Source: Cephalotus follicularis (lineage: Eukaryota > Streptophyta > Magnoliopsida > Oxalidales > Cephalotaceae). From it: a stretch of DNA of 64,000 nt. The stretch is from assembly GCA_001972305.1 (NCBI GenBank), contig BDDD01001589.1:152424-216423 (forward strand), written 5' to 3'. The notes under the pieces are model-generated. The model did not search any database. It was not told the DNA's origin and saw nothing but the letters and a program-made list of their open reading frames with translations. Shown piece after piece: positions 52,169 to 63,303 of this stretch (its first letter is position 1; each line of letters opens with the position of its first letter). The position numbers and the translations under genes are program-made.

Positions 52169-52760
52169 ATGGCTAACAGCACCAGTATATCTCACGATTT
52201 ACATTTTCTTAAGCTACAAAATCCATATTTCGTTGAATGGTTGAGCATTTTGATCTTGGTACTCACGAGCATGAGAGTTGCTCATGTTATGACTGAGACA
52301 CCCAATTAGGGATCATTGCATATGACCTTCACAAGGCCAGGGTGGCTAAGTGGTGTGATGAAGATCATAGAGCCCGTCACATGGCGATTTTTGTCTTGAA
52401 GCCAAACTAGAAAACCCTATGCATGCACTCACAGACCTTACGTGCCATGCTCATACAGCTCGAGGAGTTGTTTGGCACATAGTCGGGGACTGTTAAGGTA
52501 GATTTTGACCAAGTTGGGTCAAAACCATCTATGATACCTCTTCCTTCTTCTAGAATAATCTTTGAGAGGGATGAATCTAAGAGATTGTTCTTTGAGGGTA
52601 AGGCCCTGAAGAAGAGGCAATTAGTGCAAAGGGATACCATTCAAGAAAGGATTAAATAGCTTTCCAAGGAGAAAGCCTGCTTCTATTGTGGGAAACCTGG
52701 GCACTGGAAGAGAAATTGCAAGCAATTCCTTGCTTCCATTGAAAAAGGTACCTTGGGGTT
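52169..52760 (+). pseudogene. Copia element B gag remnant with CCHC knuckle
   Basis: ATG at 52169 opens MANSTSISHDLHFLKLQNPY, the expected gag start, but stops and frameshifts follow quickly. Residual blocks are recognisable only by comparison with element A. The zinc knuckle CFYCGKPGHWKRNC (52678-52719) is perfectly preserved. Most of the capsid-coding part appears deleted, since the segment is much shorter than in element A. Confidence 0.75.
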
Positions 52761-53970
52761 AGGTACTTTCATATTCCATCTATCTTACAATGTAAGTTCA
52801 ACTTGGGTTTTGGACTCAGGTTGTGGGACTAACATTTGTAACTCTTTGCAGGGGCTAAGAGAAGCTAGGCAGTTGAGAGCTGAGAATGCAATGGACCTAC
52901 GACATGGTGATGGATCGGGGATTTATACTAGTCATGTAGGATGTTTTTATTTGTATATATAGCCATGTGGCTTTTGTATAAAGACTAATCCCTTGTAACA
53001 TTGTTAAGAACTTTTGTTCAAAACTTTTTTAGCACATCCAATGTTTATTTTATGAGACTGAGAGCCTTTTGTTTATTACATGTGGATCTTGGCTATTATT
53101 TTCTAGTAAAGTATCAGTGGGAACTGAACAACCAGATAATGGGATTCAAGTCTTAAAATACTAATCAAACAATAGCACCAGCTATTAAGTAAGGAATAAC
53201 TAATAAAAGACTATGAGAGATAAATGATATAAACCCTTCACATGAAATTGGCATTGTAGATTAGGTCATCCTAGCGGGGCTAGATAAACACATTTGGTTA
53301 AGGATGGACTTTTGGACATCCAGGACATGGAGTCCTTTCCAATGTGTCTGTCATGTTTGATTGGAAAGATGACCAAATCTCCCTTCTTTGGGGATGGAGA
53401 CAGGGTTGTAGACAAATTGTATTTTGTCCACACTGACGTTTGTAGAACAATGTCAGACAATGCACGTGGAGGTTTTCACTACTTCATTACTTTCACCAAT
53501 GACTTGTCATGGTTTGGGTAGGTGTTTCGGGTGAAACATAAGTCTGGATCTTTTGAGAGAGGCTTAAGGAATTTAGACTAAAAGTAGAGAAGCAAACGGG
53601 TAACCCTATTAAAACACTTCGGTGGGACCGAAGAAGGCGAATACATTTCTGTAGAATTTTGACATTATCTGAGAGATAATGGAATTCTCTCTCAATGGGC
53701 ACCTCCCAGAACACCAGAGTATGATGATGTATCCAAACGGAGGAAATGGACCTTAGTGAATATTGTCCAGTCCATTATGTCTTTTACCTATCTTCCTATC
53801 TCCTCCTGGGTTATGCGCTGCAGTTGGCAACGTATATCCTAAACTGGATTCCTTTGAAATCCGTCCCCTCCATTTCTTACAAGGAGGAAACCAGCCTAAA
53901 CCATTTGAGGGTTAAGAGTTGTCCAGCTTATATAAGAAGGTGGGAACCTTCTAAGCTGGAGGCATGATAG
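52761..53970 (+). pseudogene. Copia element B protease and integrase remnants
   Basis: The protease active site STWVLDSGCGTNICNSLQGL (about 52800-52860) keeps DSG. Integrase pieces follow: DGLLDIQDMESFPMCLSCLIGKMTKSPF (zinc-binding part), FVHTDVCRTMSDNARGGFHYFITFTNDLS (core start) and ILNWIPLKSVPSISY. They are separated by stops and frameshifts near 53150-53280, 53520-53750 and 53967. Not functional. Confidence 0.8.
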
Positions 53971-55620
53971 GACCGTTACTGGTTTGTGGGATATCCTAAG
54001 AAGTGCTTAGGATTATATTTCTACCATCCCAGCGAACAAATGACCTTTGTTTCACGTACTGCGAAATTCCTAGAGAGGAATACCTGCTTGAAGGAAGCAG
54101 TGGGAGTAAGGTGTAACTAAGAGAGTTACAGCCGGATAATAACCCACAGGGTGATAAGGAATTAGAGGTTAAATCCTCTAAAGACACTATTGGGGCGGGA
54201 TCCCAACCTGAGATGGGATCTCAGTAAGGCACTCATCGAGTAAGGAGATCAGGCAGGGTTTTAACAGCGCCTGAGAGATATGGTTTTCTCGCGAAAGGCA
54301 CTGATAAACCTAACGACATCGATGATGTCGAGCCTATCAGCTACTAGGAAACAGTGAAGAGAACTGATTCCAGGGCATGGCTATGAGCCATGAAATCTAA
54401 AATGGACTCCATATATGCAACCAAGTGTGAAACTTGGTTAATGCTCTTATGGGCGGGCTGCCCATTGGTTGCATTTATATCTTCAAGAGGAAGATAGGCG
54501 TTAATGGAAAAGGTTGAAACCTTTAAAGCATGATTGATCGCAAAAGGGTATAGACTAAGACAAGAGGTCGACTATACCAAAACTTTCTTGCAAATTGCAA
54601 TGCTTAAGTCCATTCGGATTGTGCTTGCTAATGTCGCTTATCATGATTATGAGCTATGGTAAATGGATGTCAAGATGGCCTTCTTGAAGGACTATCTTGA
54701 AGAGGAAATTGACATATCCCAAACCCGGGGGTTTACATTAGAGGAGCATCCGCACAGAGTGTGCAAGCTCCATAGGTCTGTATATGACCTTAAGCAAGCA
54801 TCCAGTAGTTGAAACATCTGTTTTAACGACGCCATTAAATTTTTTTTTCGGCATGACAAAAAATCTAAATATGCCTTATGTCTACCGGAAACAGGATAAC
54901 CCAGATATCACTTTCTTGGTACTGTACATGGATGATAAACTACCCATTGGAAATGATGTAGGTATGTCACAGTCCATGTCAGTATAACAAACCAAGAACT
55001 TCTCCATCAAGGATTTGGGAGAGGCATCCTAAGCACTATAAAATTGTCAAGAGGATTTTTATATACCTGAGAAGAGCTCAGGATATCTTTTTGACATATG
55101 GAGAAGATAGTGAAATTGAAACAAAAGGGTCATACCAACTCTAGTTTCTATTGTGATCTGGACGATCGCAATTCCATCTCAAGATATGTGTTTATCCTGA
55201 AAGGAGGTGCTGTGTGAGTTGGAGGAGTTTAATGCTGAAGAGTACTGTAGACTCCACCATGGAATAAGAGTATGTTGCAACCTATGATACCGAAAAGTAG
55301 CTGTTTAGAAGTGGAAGTTCAGTGTGGAACTTAATGTAGTTCCATCCATTATTCGTCCAGTTGTGGTGTACTGTGACGACGATGGGAGGACTTTGCACAA
55401 GCCATGGAACCCAAGTCCCATTACCGCTCTAAACTTATAAAGTGACGGTATCATTTGATCTGAGAGATCATTAATAGAGGAAACGTCTTTCATGAGAGAT
55501 TTACGACAGAAGCAAACTTAGCAGACCCACTGACCAATGCCATGAGCTGTATAGTACTCGAGAGACATAAAAAGTACGACATGCTTAGGCCATAGGTCTT
55601 CGTGGCTTGAGGGCCAAGTG
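53971..55620 (+). pseudogene. Copia element B RT and RNase H remnants
   Basis: Fragmentary matches in all three frames: YKWIFKKK-like and [13 protein letters not shown] stretches near 54470-54560, WQMDVK-like near 54650-54690, and LVLYMDDKLPIGNDVG near 54920-54960 (YMDD in place of YVDD). A deletion after FSIKDLG (about 55020) removes the RT thumb. RNase H pieces with YCDDD- and SKHI-like residues lie at 55360-55450. The polypurine tract AAGTGGGAGAT (55616-55626) precedes the LTR. Confidence 0.8.
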
Positions 55621-55626
55621 GGAGAT

Positions 55627-55670
55627 TGTTAGATTAGGGTGTCCCTGTATGCCACGAGAGGTGACTAGTT

Positions 55671-55712
<42 letters not shown>

Positions 55713-58328
55713 GTATGTGAGACACTCCTTGGTTGGATGTGTTCATGTAAGCCAAAAGACAGCTGCATGTAAATATATTACACTATTAAATCTATATTCT
55801 TAGTTTCAGTTATGTTTTAATGTGCATATTCTAATAACAATGGCATTTGCTATATGTATTATCGCTACCATAAATATGGAACATCTTGATTAACAAATCA
55901 ACTTAATACACATATAGCACCTTGTCGTTCGAGAGGTTGGATCTCGTGCCTGGGAGGTTATGAGAACGAGATCCTTACTCCCTTCTGACAAAACGTTCTA
56001 AGTCATAGGTTCACTTTCTTAGGGTAATTGATGAACCGGATAGGCTTGCCGTATTATGCTTGCTCCCGGGTGTTAGTGGAGGATGGATTCTCTCATTTTC
56101 ATTTGGGTTTACCCTAAATCTGATGCGGGGTGTATGCTGAGAAGCATGTCACTGAACTGACCTACCATAGAAAACCTATCTGGATAGCTAATACCTTTGT
56201 CGATAGGATTCCTATAGTCTCGGTAGTGTATAGTCAATGGAGACCAGTAGGCCATATGTGACTTGTGTTGTGTCCTTAGACCTGAGCGGCTGGCATGCAT
56301 TGTGTAGTAACCACTTGGCTTTGATTTTCGCCTTCCCCAGTTCTAGCCAGGAGCTGGCAAAATGGTAGTCTTTGGGCCTTGTGGGAGCTGCATTGAGATG
56401 TATGGGTGAGTGCACAACAAGGGATTGTAACACCCGTATTGAGGGTGACAGGCTCTATAGTATCTGTGACCGTTACAGACTTATATCTTGGCCAGGTGTA
56501 GGCAGACTAGAAACGAGGTTTCCGGGGAGGTCTGTCGATAGTCTCAGTGCGTTCATAGATTTATAGTTATCCCGATTTTTTCTAGGGTTGACATTTATCC
56601 AAACCCTAGTCCATGGTCGGAGCCAAGGATGACGAAGGATAAATGACACGCAAACCGATGATAGGATGAAGAAATAGTTAACCGTCTAACGATTGATAGA
56701 CGTGGAACTTTGGTCCACGGATCTAGGGGATGATTGGATATCATACCGGGGCTATTTTGATAGTCAGGAACTATTAGGATGGTCGTACCAGAACTTTGGG
56801 ATGTTCTGGAAAATTTATCATTGTGCCGGGAACCAATCGGGCTTTCGAATCCCACATGATTTTTGAACAGGTTGATGTGTATGGGACACATGTCATTTAG
56901 TGAGAGATTAGCATATGAGAGATGTTACTTTTCCAGTGAGCATTTTATTTGCTGAACATATATCACTTCTTTATAAGAGAGTTCAAGGATCACCATAATA
57001 GAATGTTTCATGCAAAGGGTTGTTTGTTTAACATGTGAATACATTGGGTTTTTATTTGTTGAGAGAGCTTAAATGCTGGTGGATTAATTGATGTCAGACC
57101 TCAAATGGCAGAGGTCAGACCACAAAATCAGACCTTAGACCACAGAGGCAGAGGACATACCACAAAGTCAGATCTTAGACCACAGAGGCAGAGGACAGAC
57201 CTCGAAGTCAGATATCAGAGTTTGAAGGCAGAGCTCAGAGGTAGAGGTCAGAGCTTAGAGCACGAAGGCATAGCTCAAAGGTAGATATTAGAGTTCAGAG
57301 CTTAAAGTCAGACATCGGGGCTTGGAGGCAGACCTCAGATGTAGAGGTAAGAGCTCAGAGGTGGTCTGAAATTGGGCTTAAGGAATGCCATATTTCCAAT
57401 TTCGGCCAGCCATATATGGCCCAAACATTAAAACATTTGTGAAGGCAAATGGCCGGCCATAAAGTGGATAGGAAGAGAGAATTGATAAAGTAAAAGTCTT
57501 GTCTTATTTAAGACAGGATAGGAGATATTTTGAAAAGGATAACTTAACCTGCACACTTATCACTCTTTTCAATAATCCGCTTCTTCACCAGTGAGCTCTC
57601 TCTTTTCTTCTCTTCTTTATGCCGTCACTTAGTCTTCCATTCTAGGACATGGCTAGAGCTTGGAGCTCTTGAAGAGTAGAGAACAAAACAACCTTCTCTC
57701 ACCCTCCATCATCACTTTAGGTTGAGATAGATTGTTTCTTGCAATTTATCTTTACATATTGGGAAGATTAGTTTAGGATTTAAACACAAACCTTCTCCAT
57801 CTTCAATGTGGCTTCACATTACCTTCAAGTTGTGCCTTGTGGAATACTTTTTTTGAAGATAGAAGTTGGGATTGAAAGTTTAGAGGGAGCACATCAAGGA
57901 AGGAGTAGAAGACTTTTGGTAAGTGCTTTTTAAACCGTCTTCTTTCTCCTTTTGGTTATGGGTTAGCCGAACCCTAATGGTTCCAAGAGGGAATCATTGG
58001 ATACCCTAAGGGTTTGCCTGGTCATGGGTTGGAGGTGATGGTTTAGGGTTTTGGTGTGCAAACCCTTCACTATTTCTTTGGTTGGCCGAAGCTAGTGTTA
58101 GTGAAACCCTAGCTCCACCCGTGTTCTCGTTGCTTGATATTTTTGTAGGTTCGATTGAATGTTACATTGTGATCCTTGGCCTATTGGTACAATTATGGCT
58201 TTGTATTCTAGTACGTCCCATTGCTTGGGGAAATATTGGGTTAATTTTTTTTTGTTTGTAACCCTAAACCCTAAGTCCATGAATGTACCTCTTCCGCGTA
58301 GAGCATGGATTACTCTATGTTTTCAACA
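55627..58328 (+). repeat. Copia element B 3' LTR
   Basis: It starts TGTTAGATTAGGGTG and ends TTCAACA before AATGG (58329-58333). It contains an (AC)n(AT)n microsatellite at about 55673-55711, absent in that form from the 5' LTR, and the ATGGCCGGCCAT palindrome near 57449 also seen in the 307-bp repeat at 6016. Confidence 0.93.
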
Positions 58329-58480
58329 AATGGTGGGTTGTTCATGTCTTCAAGCTCATCAACTATACTAAGATGTTTCATCTCCTTCATGACTACTCCA
58401 AGTTTCCTGTTCATCTCGTTTATTTTTATATTGATCTCATGGTTATTAACTTTAAGGAAGTGTAAGAGGAATAAGACTTA
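58329..58480 (-). pseudogene. Old Tat remnant, part 1: gag N-terminal side
   Basis: On the minus strand, MNRKLGVVMKEMKHL and VDELEDMNNPPF (about 58425-58330) match the coiled-coil region before the gag core of the Tat elements (MNRRLGEVEKRL and NLSVHPFTTKI). The sequence runs directly into the target duplication AATGG, and its continuation is at 47406. The three pieces 58329+, 46896-47406 and 36260-36655 therefore belong to one element cut by two copia insertions. Confidence 0.68.
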
Positions 58481-59751
58481 TCTTTCCCTTTGTTCATGTA
58501 GTTCTCTAGTCTGCTCGTGGTGATTCGGCATGCATTGACACGTGGGTCATGGAGGACGTGCTTGTCAGCTCTGTCCCTTTGTTACAACTCTTCCCAAGTT
58601 GGGATTTATTGTTGTGTGATCTGATCTCATCAGCCAAGTTAACACTCAAGCTTATTGTGTTAACTCCTCAAACTGCCTCTAAGAAACACCGTCAACTTGC
58701 TCGTGTTGAGGTTACTCTTCTTTTATTTGTGGACCATAGATTTGCTCATTTGGTTGAAGAGAATTGTGAATTTGTTGTTCACTCGGCCATTCAGTACCCA
58801 ATATGAGTAGCTGGCAATCTTTCTGGACAAAAACAATTACTCTAGATTGCTCATCCTCCTTAGTAACTCCTTTGCTCTTCGATCCCTTAGTCATTTTAGG
58901 TTAGAGTTGGGAAGGCCTTTTTGTTTAAGGTTTTCACAGACATCACTAATTTGTTCATGTGAAAATTTGTTCTCTTGAAGTGGGCTGATCAGGTCACCCC
59001 AAAACTCATAAGTGTGGATCTAGAAGTATGGATATGAAGATAGTTGTTGAATGTTGGCCCATGGATTTAGATCTGGATGGTAATAAAGCAATAGCGAGGT
59101 AGGCTGCACAACCATGAGGGGGTCAAAGTTGGTTTCCTGAGAAACTCTGAAGATCAAGTTAGTGTAGGAACAAAGAAAGATGAGTAAAATAATGTACAAA
59201 ATACCAAATGAGATAGTGTGTGGTAACTGTCAAATCAGGTTGCCGATAAAGTTTGTATTATACTTCACCCCTTTACCATTGCTTTATACTAATGTGGGAT
59301 GCCCCTTTTGAGCATGATTTGGATTATAGATGTGAAATATCCATCATGACCATGGTGGCTACAACGACATTCTTTTATTTGTATCATCCGATAATGGGGT
59401 ACAAATTATCCACATAACAACAATTTCTAAAAAATTTACAAAAATACAAAACCAATCTTAGATATAGATCTTTAAATTAAAAAGAGATAATTATAGATAA
59501 GATAACTTTAAGTTTTTTAACTAAAAAAGACAAGTGTTATTAAAATCAAACCCCGATAGGGTTTTTATAATTTACTATTCATATATATATGATAATTGTA
59601 TATTGACACTTTTGAATACACCTGTACCATATAGATGGAATCTTAATCTCTTACCGGGGAGAAATATAACGCATTGATAATATTTGGTTTTCCAGAGGGT
59701 ATTAACTCAGTTACCAAAGAATAAGTGGAGCAGTATTACTATATTACATTC
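58481..59751. other. Spacer between old Tat gag and the next Tat LTR
   Basis: No supported gene. An 85-codon plus-strand ORF (58549-58806) and a 60-codon minus-strand ORF (58712-58894) overlap each other; neither is recognised. On the minus strand this stretch would be the leader of the old Tat element. From 59300 on it is AT-rich and featureless. Confidence 0.5.
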
Positions 59752-60250
59752 TGATACGGGAAAAATCTTACCCGAAGTCAATGCCACTTGTCCTCGGGAG
59801 AACTGGACAGATGTCCTCTAGAGCCAAAAACACGTGGTCGGGCGTTATACAAAATATGGGAAGATAACGTGCCATAACCTCCAGGAGCTAAATCCGGTGG
59901 AGAATTAGGGAAATGCCCGAGATACTCGGCATTTCCTTAGGGGAACGCAAATCACCTTCGACTATCATGCAAGTCAGTTACAATAATCTCCTATAAATAC
60001 CAGAATCAAAGACATAACAGAGGTCTGCCATTCTTATACACTCAAAGCATCCTGAGATTATTTTCTCTGCCTATCACTGACTTTAGCATCGGAGTTTCCC
60101 CAGGAGAAAACCCTCCTGGACCTTCGACGAGTTTGTTCATTATGTGTAGGGAAATCAATCCAACACCCATTCTAGGAGCAATCAAGTGTTTCTCCTAACA
60201 AATCAAACCCTTCCACGTAAAGGACTGTTGAGGAGAGGATTTTTGCATCA
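59752..60250 (+). repeat. Tat element 2 5' LTR
   Basis: This 499-bp LTR starts TGATACGGG and ends GCATCA. It contains a TATA box CTATAAATAC (59991-60000) followed by a plausible initiation region. The sequence after it, GGCCGTTTGTGGGAA (60269-60283), is a decayed form of the TGGCGCCGTCTGTGGGAA primer site seen in the other Tat element. Confidence 0.88.
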
Positions 60251-60307
60251 ATAGTTTAGGCCGTTTGTGGGAAACGCTTCGAAAAGCCTTCAGACCAAGA
60301 CTGAATC

Positions 60308-62000
60308 ATGCCTCCGAGAAGACACAATAACAAATCTGCAGTTGATGCAGCCAGGCTACTACTGGGAATCAACCACCTGCCACCGGCCAAGTTGTTGCTA
60401 CAATCGAGCAAGCCCCCATTACTGGGGAGCAATTCAATTAGCTCCTCCGGGGAATGGAGCGCCTAACCAACTTGTTGGCAACCAATTTAGCCAACCAAGA
60501 TCAGGTTGGACCTTCCCGACCAATCATCCAAGAGCAACCTGGTCCTAGAAGACCAGCCATGGAGGTAAAGCACCCTCGAGGGCCGAGGAGAAACCCACCG
60601 AGGAAGGGCATGCCCCCCCTCCCCTCGAGGCAGTCAGGGGTTGATACACCCCTGAGGAGGAGACTAGAGATTAATACATAGAGTCCTCAACTGCCAGGGA
60701 TCATGCCAGCAATCCTCGGTCCGAGCATCCCTAGCACGAGCCAATGGGAGTTGATCGTCCGGTAGACACAGAGGACACCCGACCATACTCTCATGCTTCT
60801 CGCAGGGCTTAGATAGTGCGTGGGAGTAGGGAGGTCCATTCGGCCACTTTGGACGGGCAGTCTCATGTTTCTAGCAAGACTAGAAACATTGAGGATGTCG
60901 AGTAAGCCATGAACAGGAGGCTTGCCGAGATGGAGAGAAGGCTCCGAGGAGCCGAGCAGTCAAGGGGGTACCTGTCTGAGGTATGCAACATTAGTGCCAC
61001 TCCTTTCACATTCGAGATCATGAGAAGCGTATCCCTAGGGGATTCTGGTTCCCGAGTCTCAAGGAGTATGATTGGTCCACGGACCCCATCCAGCATGTGC
61101 ACTACTACACTTATGTCATGTTAGTGAACCAGGCCTCTGCCGAGGATTCCTGGCAACACTGACTGGAGCAGTCCAATCGTGGTATTCTACCCTATATGAG
61201 GGTTTGGTGGCAAATTTCGAACAATTTACCGAACTGTTCGTCACAAAGTTCCTCAACAGCACCACTAGAGGAGAAATTCAACTCATTTGATCAATGTGAT
61301 GCAGAGGAAAGATGAGTCGCTCAGAGACTGCCTCACCATGTTCAACAAGGAGTCTCTGATAGTGAAAACCTGGAGCCATCCTTCGCTTTAGCAGCTCTGA
61401 ACAGTGGGCTGAAGGACAATTCTCCTTTCACTTTCTCTCTCATGAAAAAGCCTACGGTGGATATGGCAGACATGTTGAGGAGAGCATAGAAGTATGTCAA
61501 TGCTGAGAAGGCGATGGCCGCCAGGAAAAAGAAAACTTCCTGGTCGGGTCATCAGGTGGAGAAAGGGGAGCACTCACGAAGTGTTCCCAGGAAGAAAGAG
61601 AAGAGGAAGGAGAGGTCCGAGCTTCCAAAGGATGACCTCAGGCACAAGCTTTCCAAAAGGGAGGAATCCCCAAAAAGGGGCGTACCAATTCTGAGCTACA
61701 ACAATTATGCTCCCCTTTTGGAAACTCGTACCAGAATACTTGCGTAGAGAAGGACAAAGTCCCGATTCAATGGCCAACAGCATTGAGATCCGCGCTAGAG
61801 AAGAGGGACTCGGATAAATATTGTCGGTACCATCGTGACCACGGGAACGATACAGAGGAGTGCAGGCAATTGAAGAATTAGATTGAGAACCTGATTCGCA
61901 AGGGGCATCTACGCAAGTATGTGGACAGGAATGCTCCTCAGGAAAGGAAGGAGCGCAGAGAGGAAGCTCCGCAACAACTCGAGGAGTAACAGCCTGGAGG
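60308..62000 (+). pseudogene. Tat element 2 gag
   Basis: The start MPPRRHNNKSAVDA (60308) matches the other Tat element. The coiled coil MNRRLAEMERRLRGAEQSRGYLSEV is at 60909-60983. The gag core is recognisable in shifting frames: LTGAVQSWYSTLYEGLVANF, FVTKFLNSTTR, LRDCLTMFNKESL and FTFSLMKK. The basic linker KTSWSGHQVEKGEHSRSVP and KERSELPKDDLRHKL follows, then the nucleocapsid motif CRYHRDHGNDTEEC near 61820-61865. At least four frameshifts and several stops (for example near 60470, 61290, 61880 and 61990) make it non-functional. Confidence 0.82.
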
Positions 62001-62211
62001 TGTCATCCACACCATCTCTGGAGGGGTCGCATCTGGTGGAAACAATAAAAATTCCATAAAGGCTTATGCAAGACAAACCTTTGCTGTGCAACAGTACCAG
62101 CACAGCAAAAGGCTGAGGACCGGTGGAGATTAGGAGGTGATATCCTTCTCCGAGGTGGACTATGAGGGAGTACATCTCCCTCATGATGACCCAGTGGTAG
62201 TGACTCTTTAG

Positions 62212-63303
62212 GTGGCACTTTTCACTACGAAGAGGATCCTGATTGATAGCGAGAGCTCGATGGATATCCTGTACAAGCATGCTTTTGATCAACTGAGGAT
62301 ATCGACCGACCAGCTCAGGCCTGTAAAGACCCCGCTGGTGGGCTTTACAGGAAAGATGGTTTATCCTATGGGATCCATCGACTTATCCGTGGTTGCAAGC
62401 ACGGCCCCACGTCAGACCGAAGTACAGATGACGTTCCTGGTGGCAGACATACCAAGCCTATACAATGCTATAGTTGGGAGCCCAGGACTAAATTTGATGG
62501 AGGCGATAGTGTCCATGAGACACTTATTGATGAAATTCCCAACAAGGTTTGACGTGGGGGAGGTCCTAGGAGATCAACAGGTACCAAGGCAGTGCTACAA
62601 AACTACCATAATGGACAAGGGAAAATATAAGGCCTTGTCCATAGCAAATGTGGAGCTCAGAGGAAAAGTGGAGCCCGAGCGTCCACAGCCTGTTGAAGAT
62701 GTGGTGCAAGTGCCCCTGGAAGAGGGCAATGCAGAAAGAGTATTCCAAGTCGGCTCACAACTTGGAGAGGTGGAGAAAGGGGAACTTATAACGTTCCTCA
62801 AAAATAACAAGGATGCATTTGCTTGGTCGACATGGGAGGTCCATGGGATCAGCCCAGAGGTGATTGTCCATAAACTAAGCGTGGATCCTATGAGGCCTGC
62901 GACCAAGCAAAAGAAAAGGAACTTCACTCCTGAGAGGCAACAGGTGATAGCCGAGGAGGTGAGCAAGCTATTGCGAGCAGGGTTCATCAGGGAAGTGCAT
63001 TATTCTGACTGGATGACGAACCTGGTCCTGGTCAATAAAGAAAATGGCAAGTGGAGGATGTGTATCGATTTTACCGACCTCAACAAATCTTGTCCCAAGG
63101 ATCACTTCTGCCTCTCTAAGATTGATCAGTTGGTGGATGCGACCTCAGGATATAGGATGCTAAGCTTCTTGGATGCCTACTTCGAATACAATCAAATCCC
63201 CATGTATGGGCCCGATGAGAACAAGACAGGTTTCATCACTGATAGAGGCTTGTACTGTTACAAAGTCATGCCCTTTGGATTGAAGAATGTAGGGGCGACC
63301 TAA
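62212..63303 (+). pseudogene. Tat element 2 protease and reverse transcriptase (fingers/palm)
   Basis: This is one open frame from the protease into RT. The active site reads KRILIDSESSMDILYKHAF: the Gly of the essential DSG is changed to Glu, which would inactivate the enzyme. Then follow RQTEVQMTFLVADIPSLYNA, the RT entry KLSVDPMRPATKQKKRNFTP, EVSKLLRAGFIREVHYSDW, NGKWRMCIDFTDLNKSCPKD, FLDAYFEYNQI (consensus has SGYNQI) and YKVMPFGLKNVGAT, then a TAA at 63301-63303. The ATG at 62212 is internal; the frame upstream is blocked by TAG at 62209-62211. Confidence 0.9.

Larger units (their letters stand above)
47407..58328 (+). mobile_element. Ty1/copia element B (Tork/TAR/Angela-like), complete but decayed, 10.9 kb
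   Basis: LTRs are at 47407-50047 and 55627-58328, starting TGTTAGATTAGGGTG. The 3' copy ends in CA and the 5' copy in TA by mutation. The target duplication is AATGG (47402-47406 and 58329-58333). The primer site is TGGTATCAGAGC. Gag-pol is present throughout but broken by many stops and frameshifts, so this is older than element A. LTR and leader share structural features with element A. Confidence 0.94.

Noticed and set aside
58549..58894. Overlapping plus- and minus-strand ORFs of 85 and 60 codons
   Set aside because: They overlap each other, have no recognised domain and lie in what should be the leader of the old Tat element.
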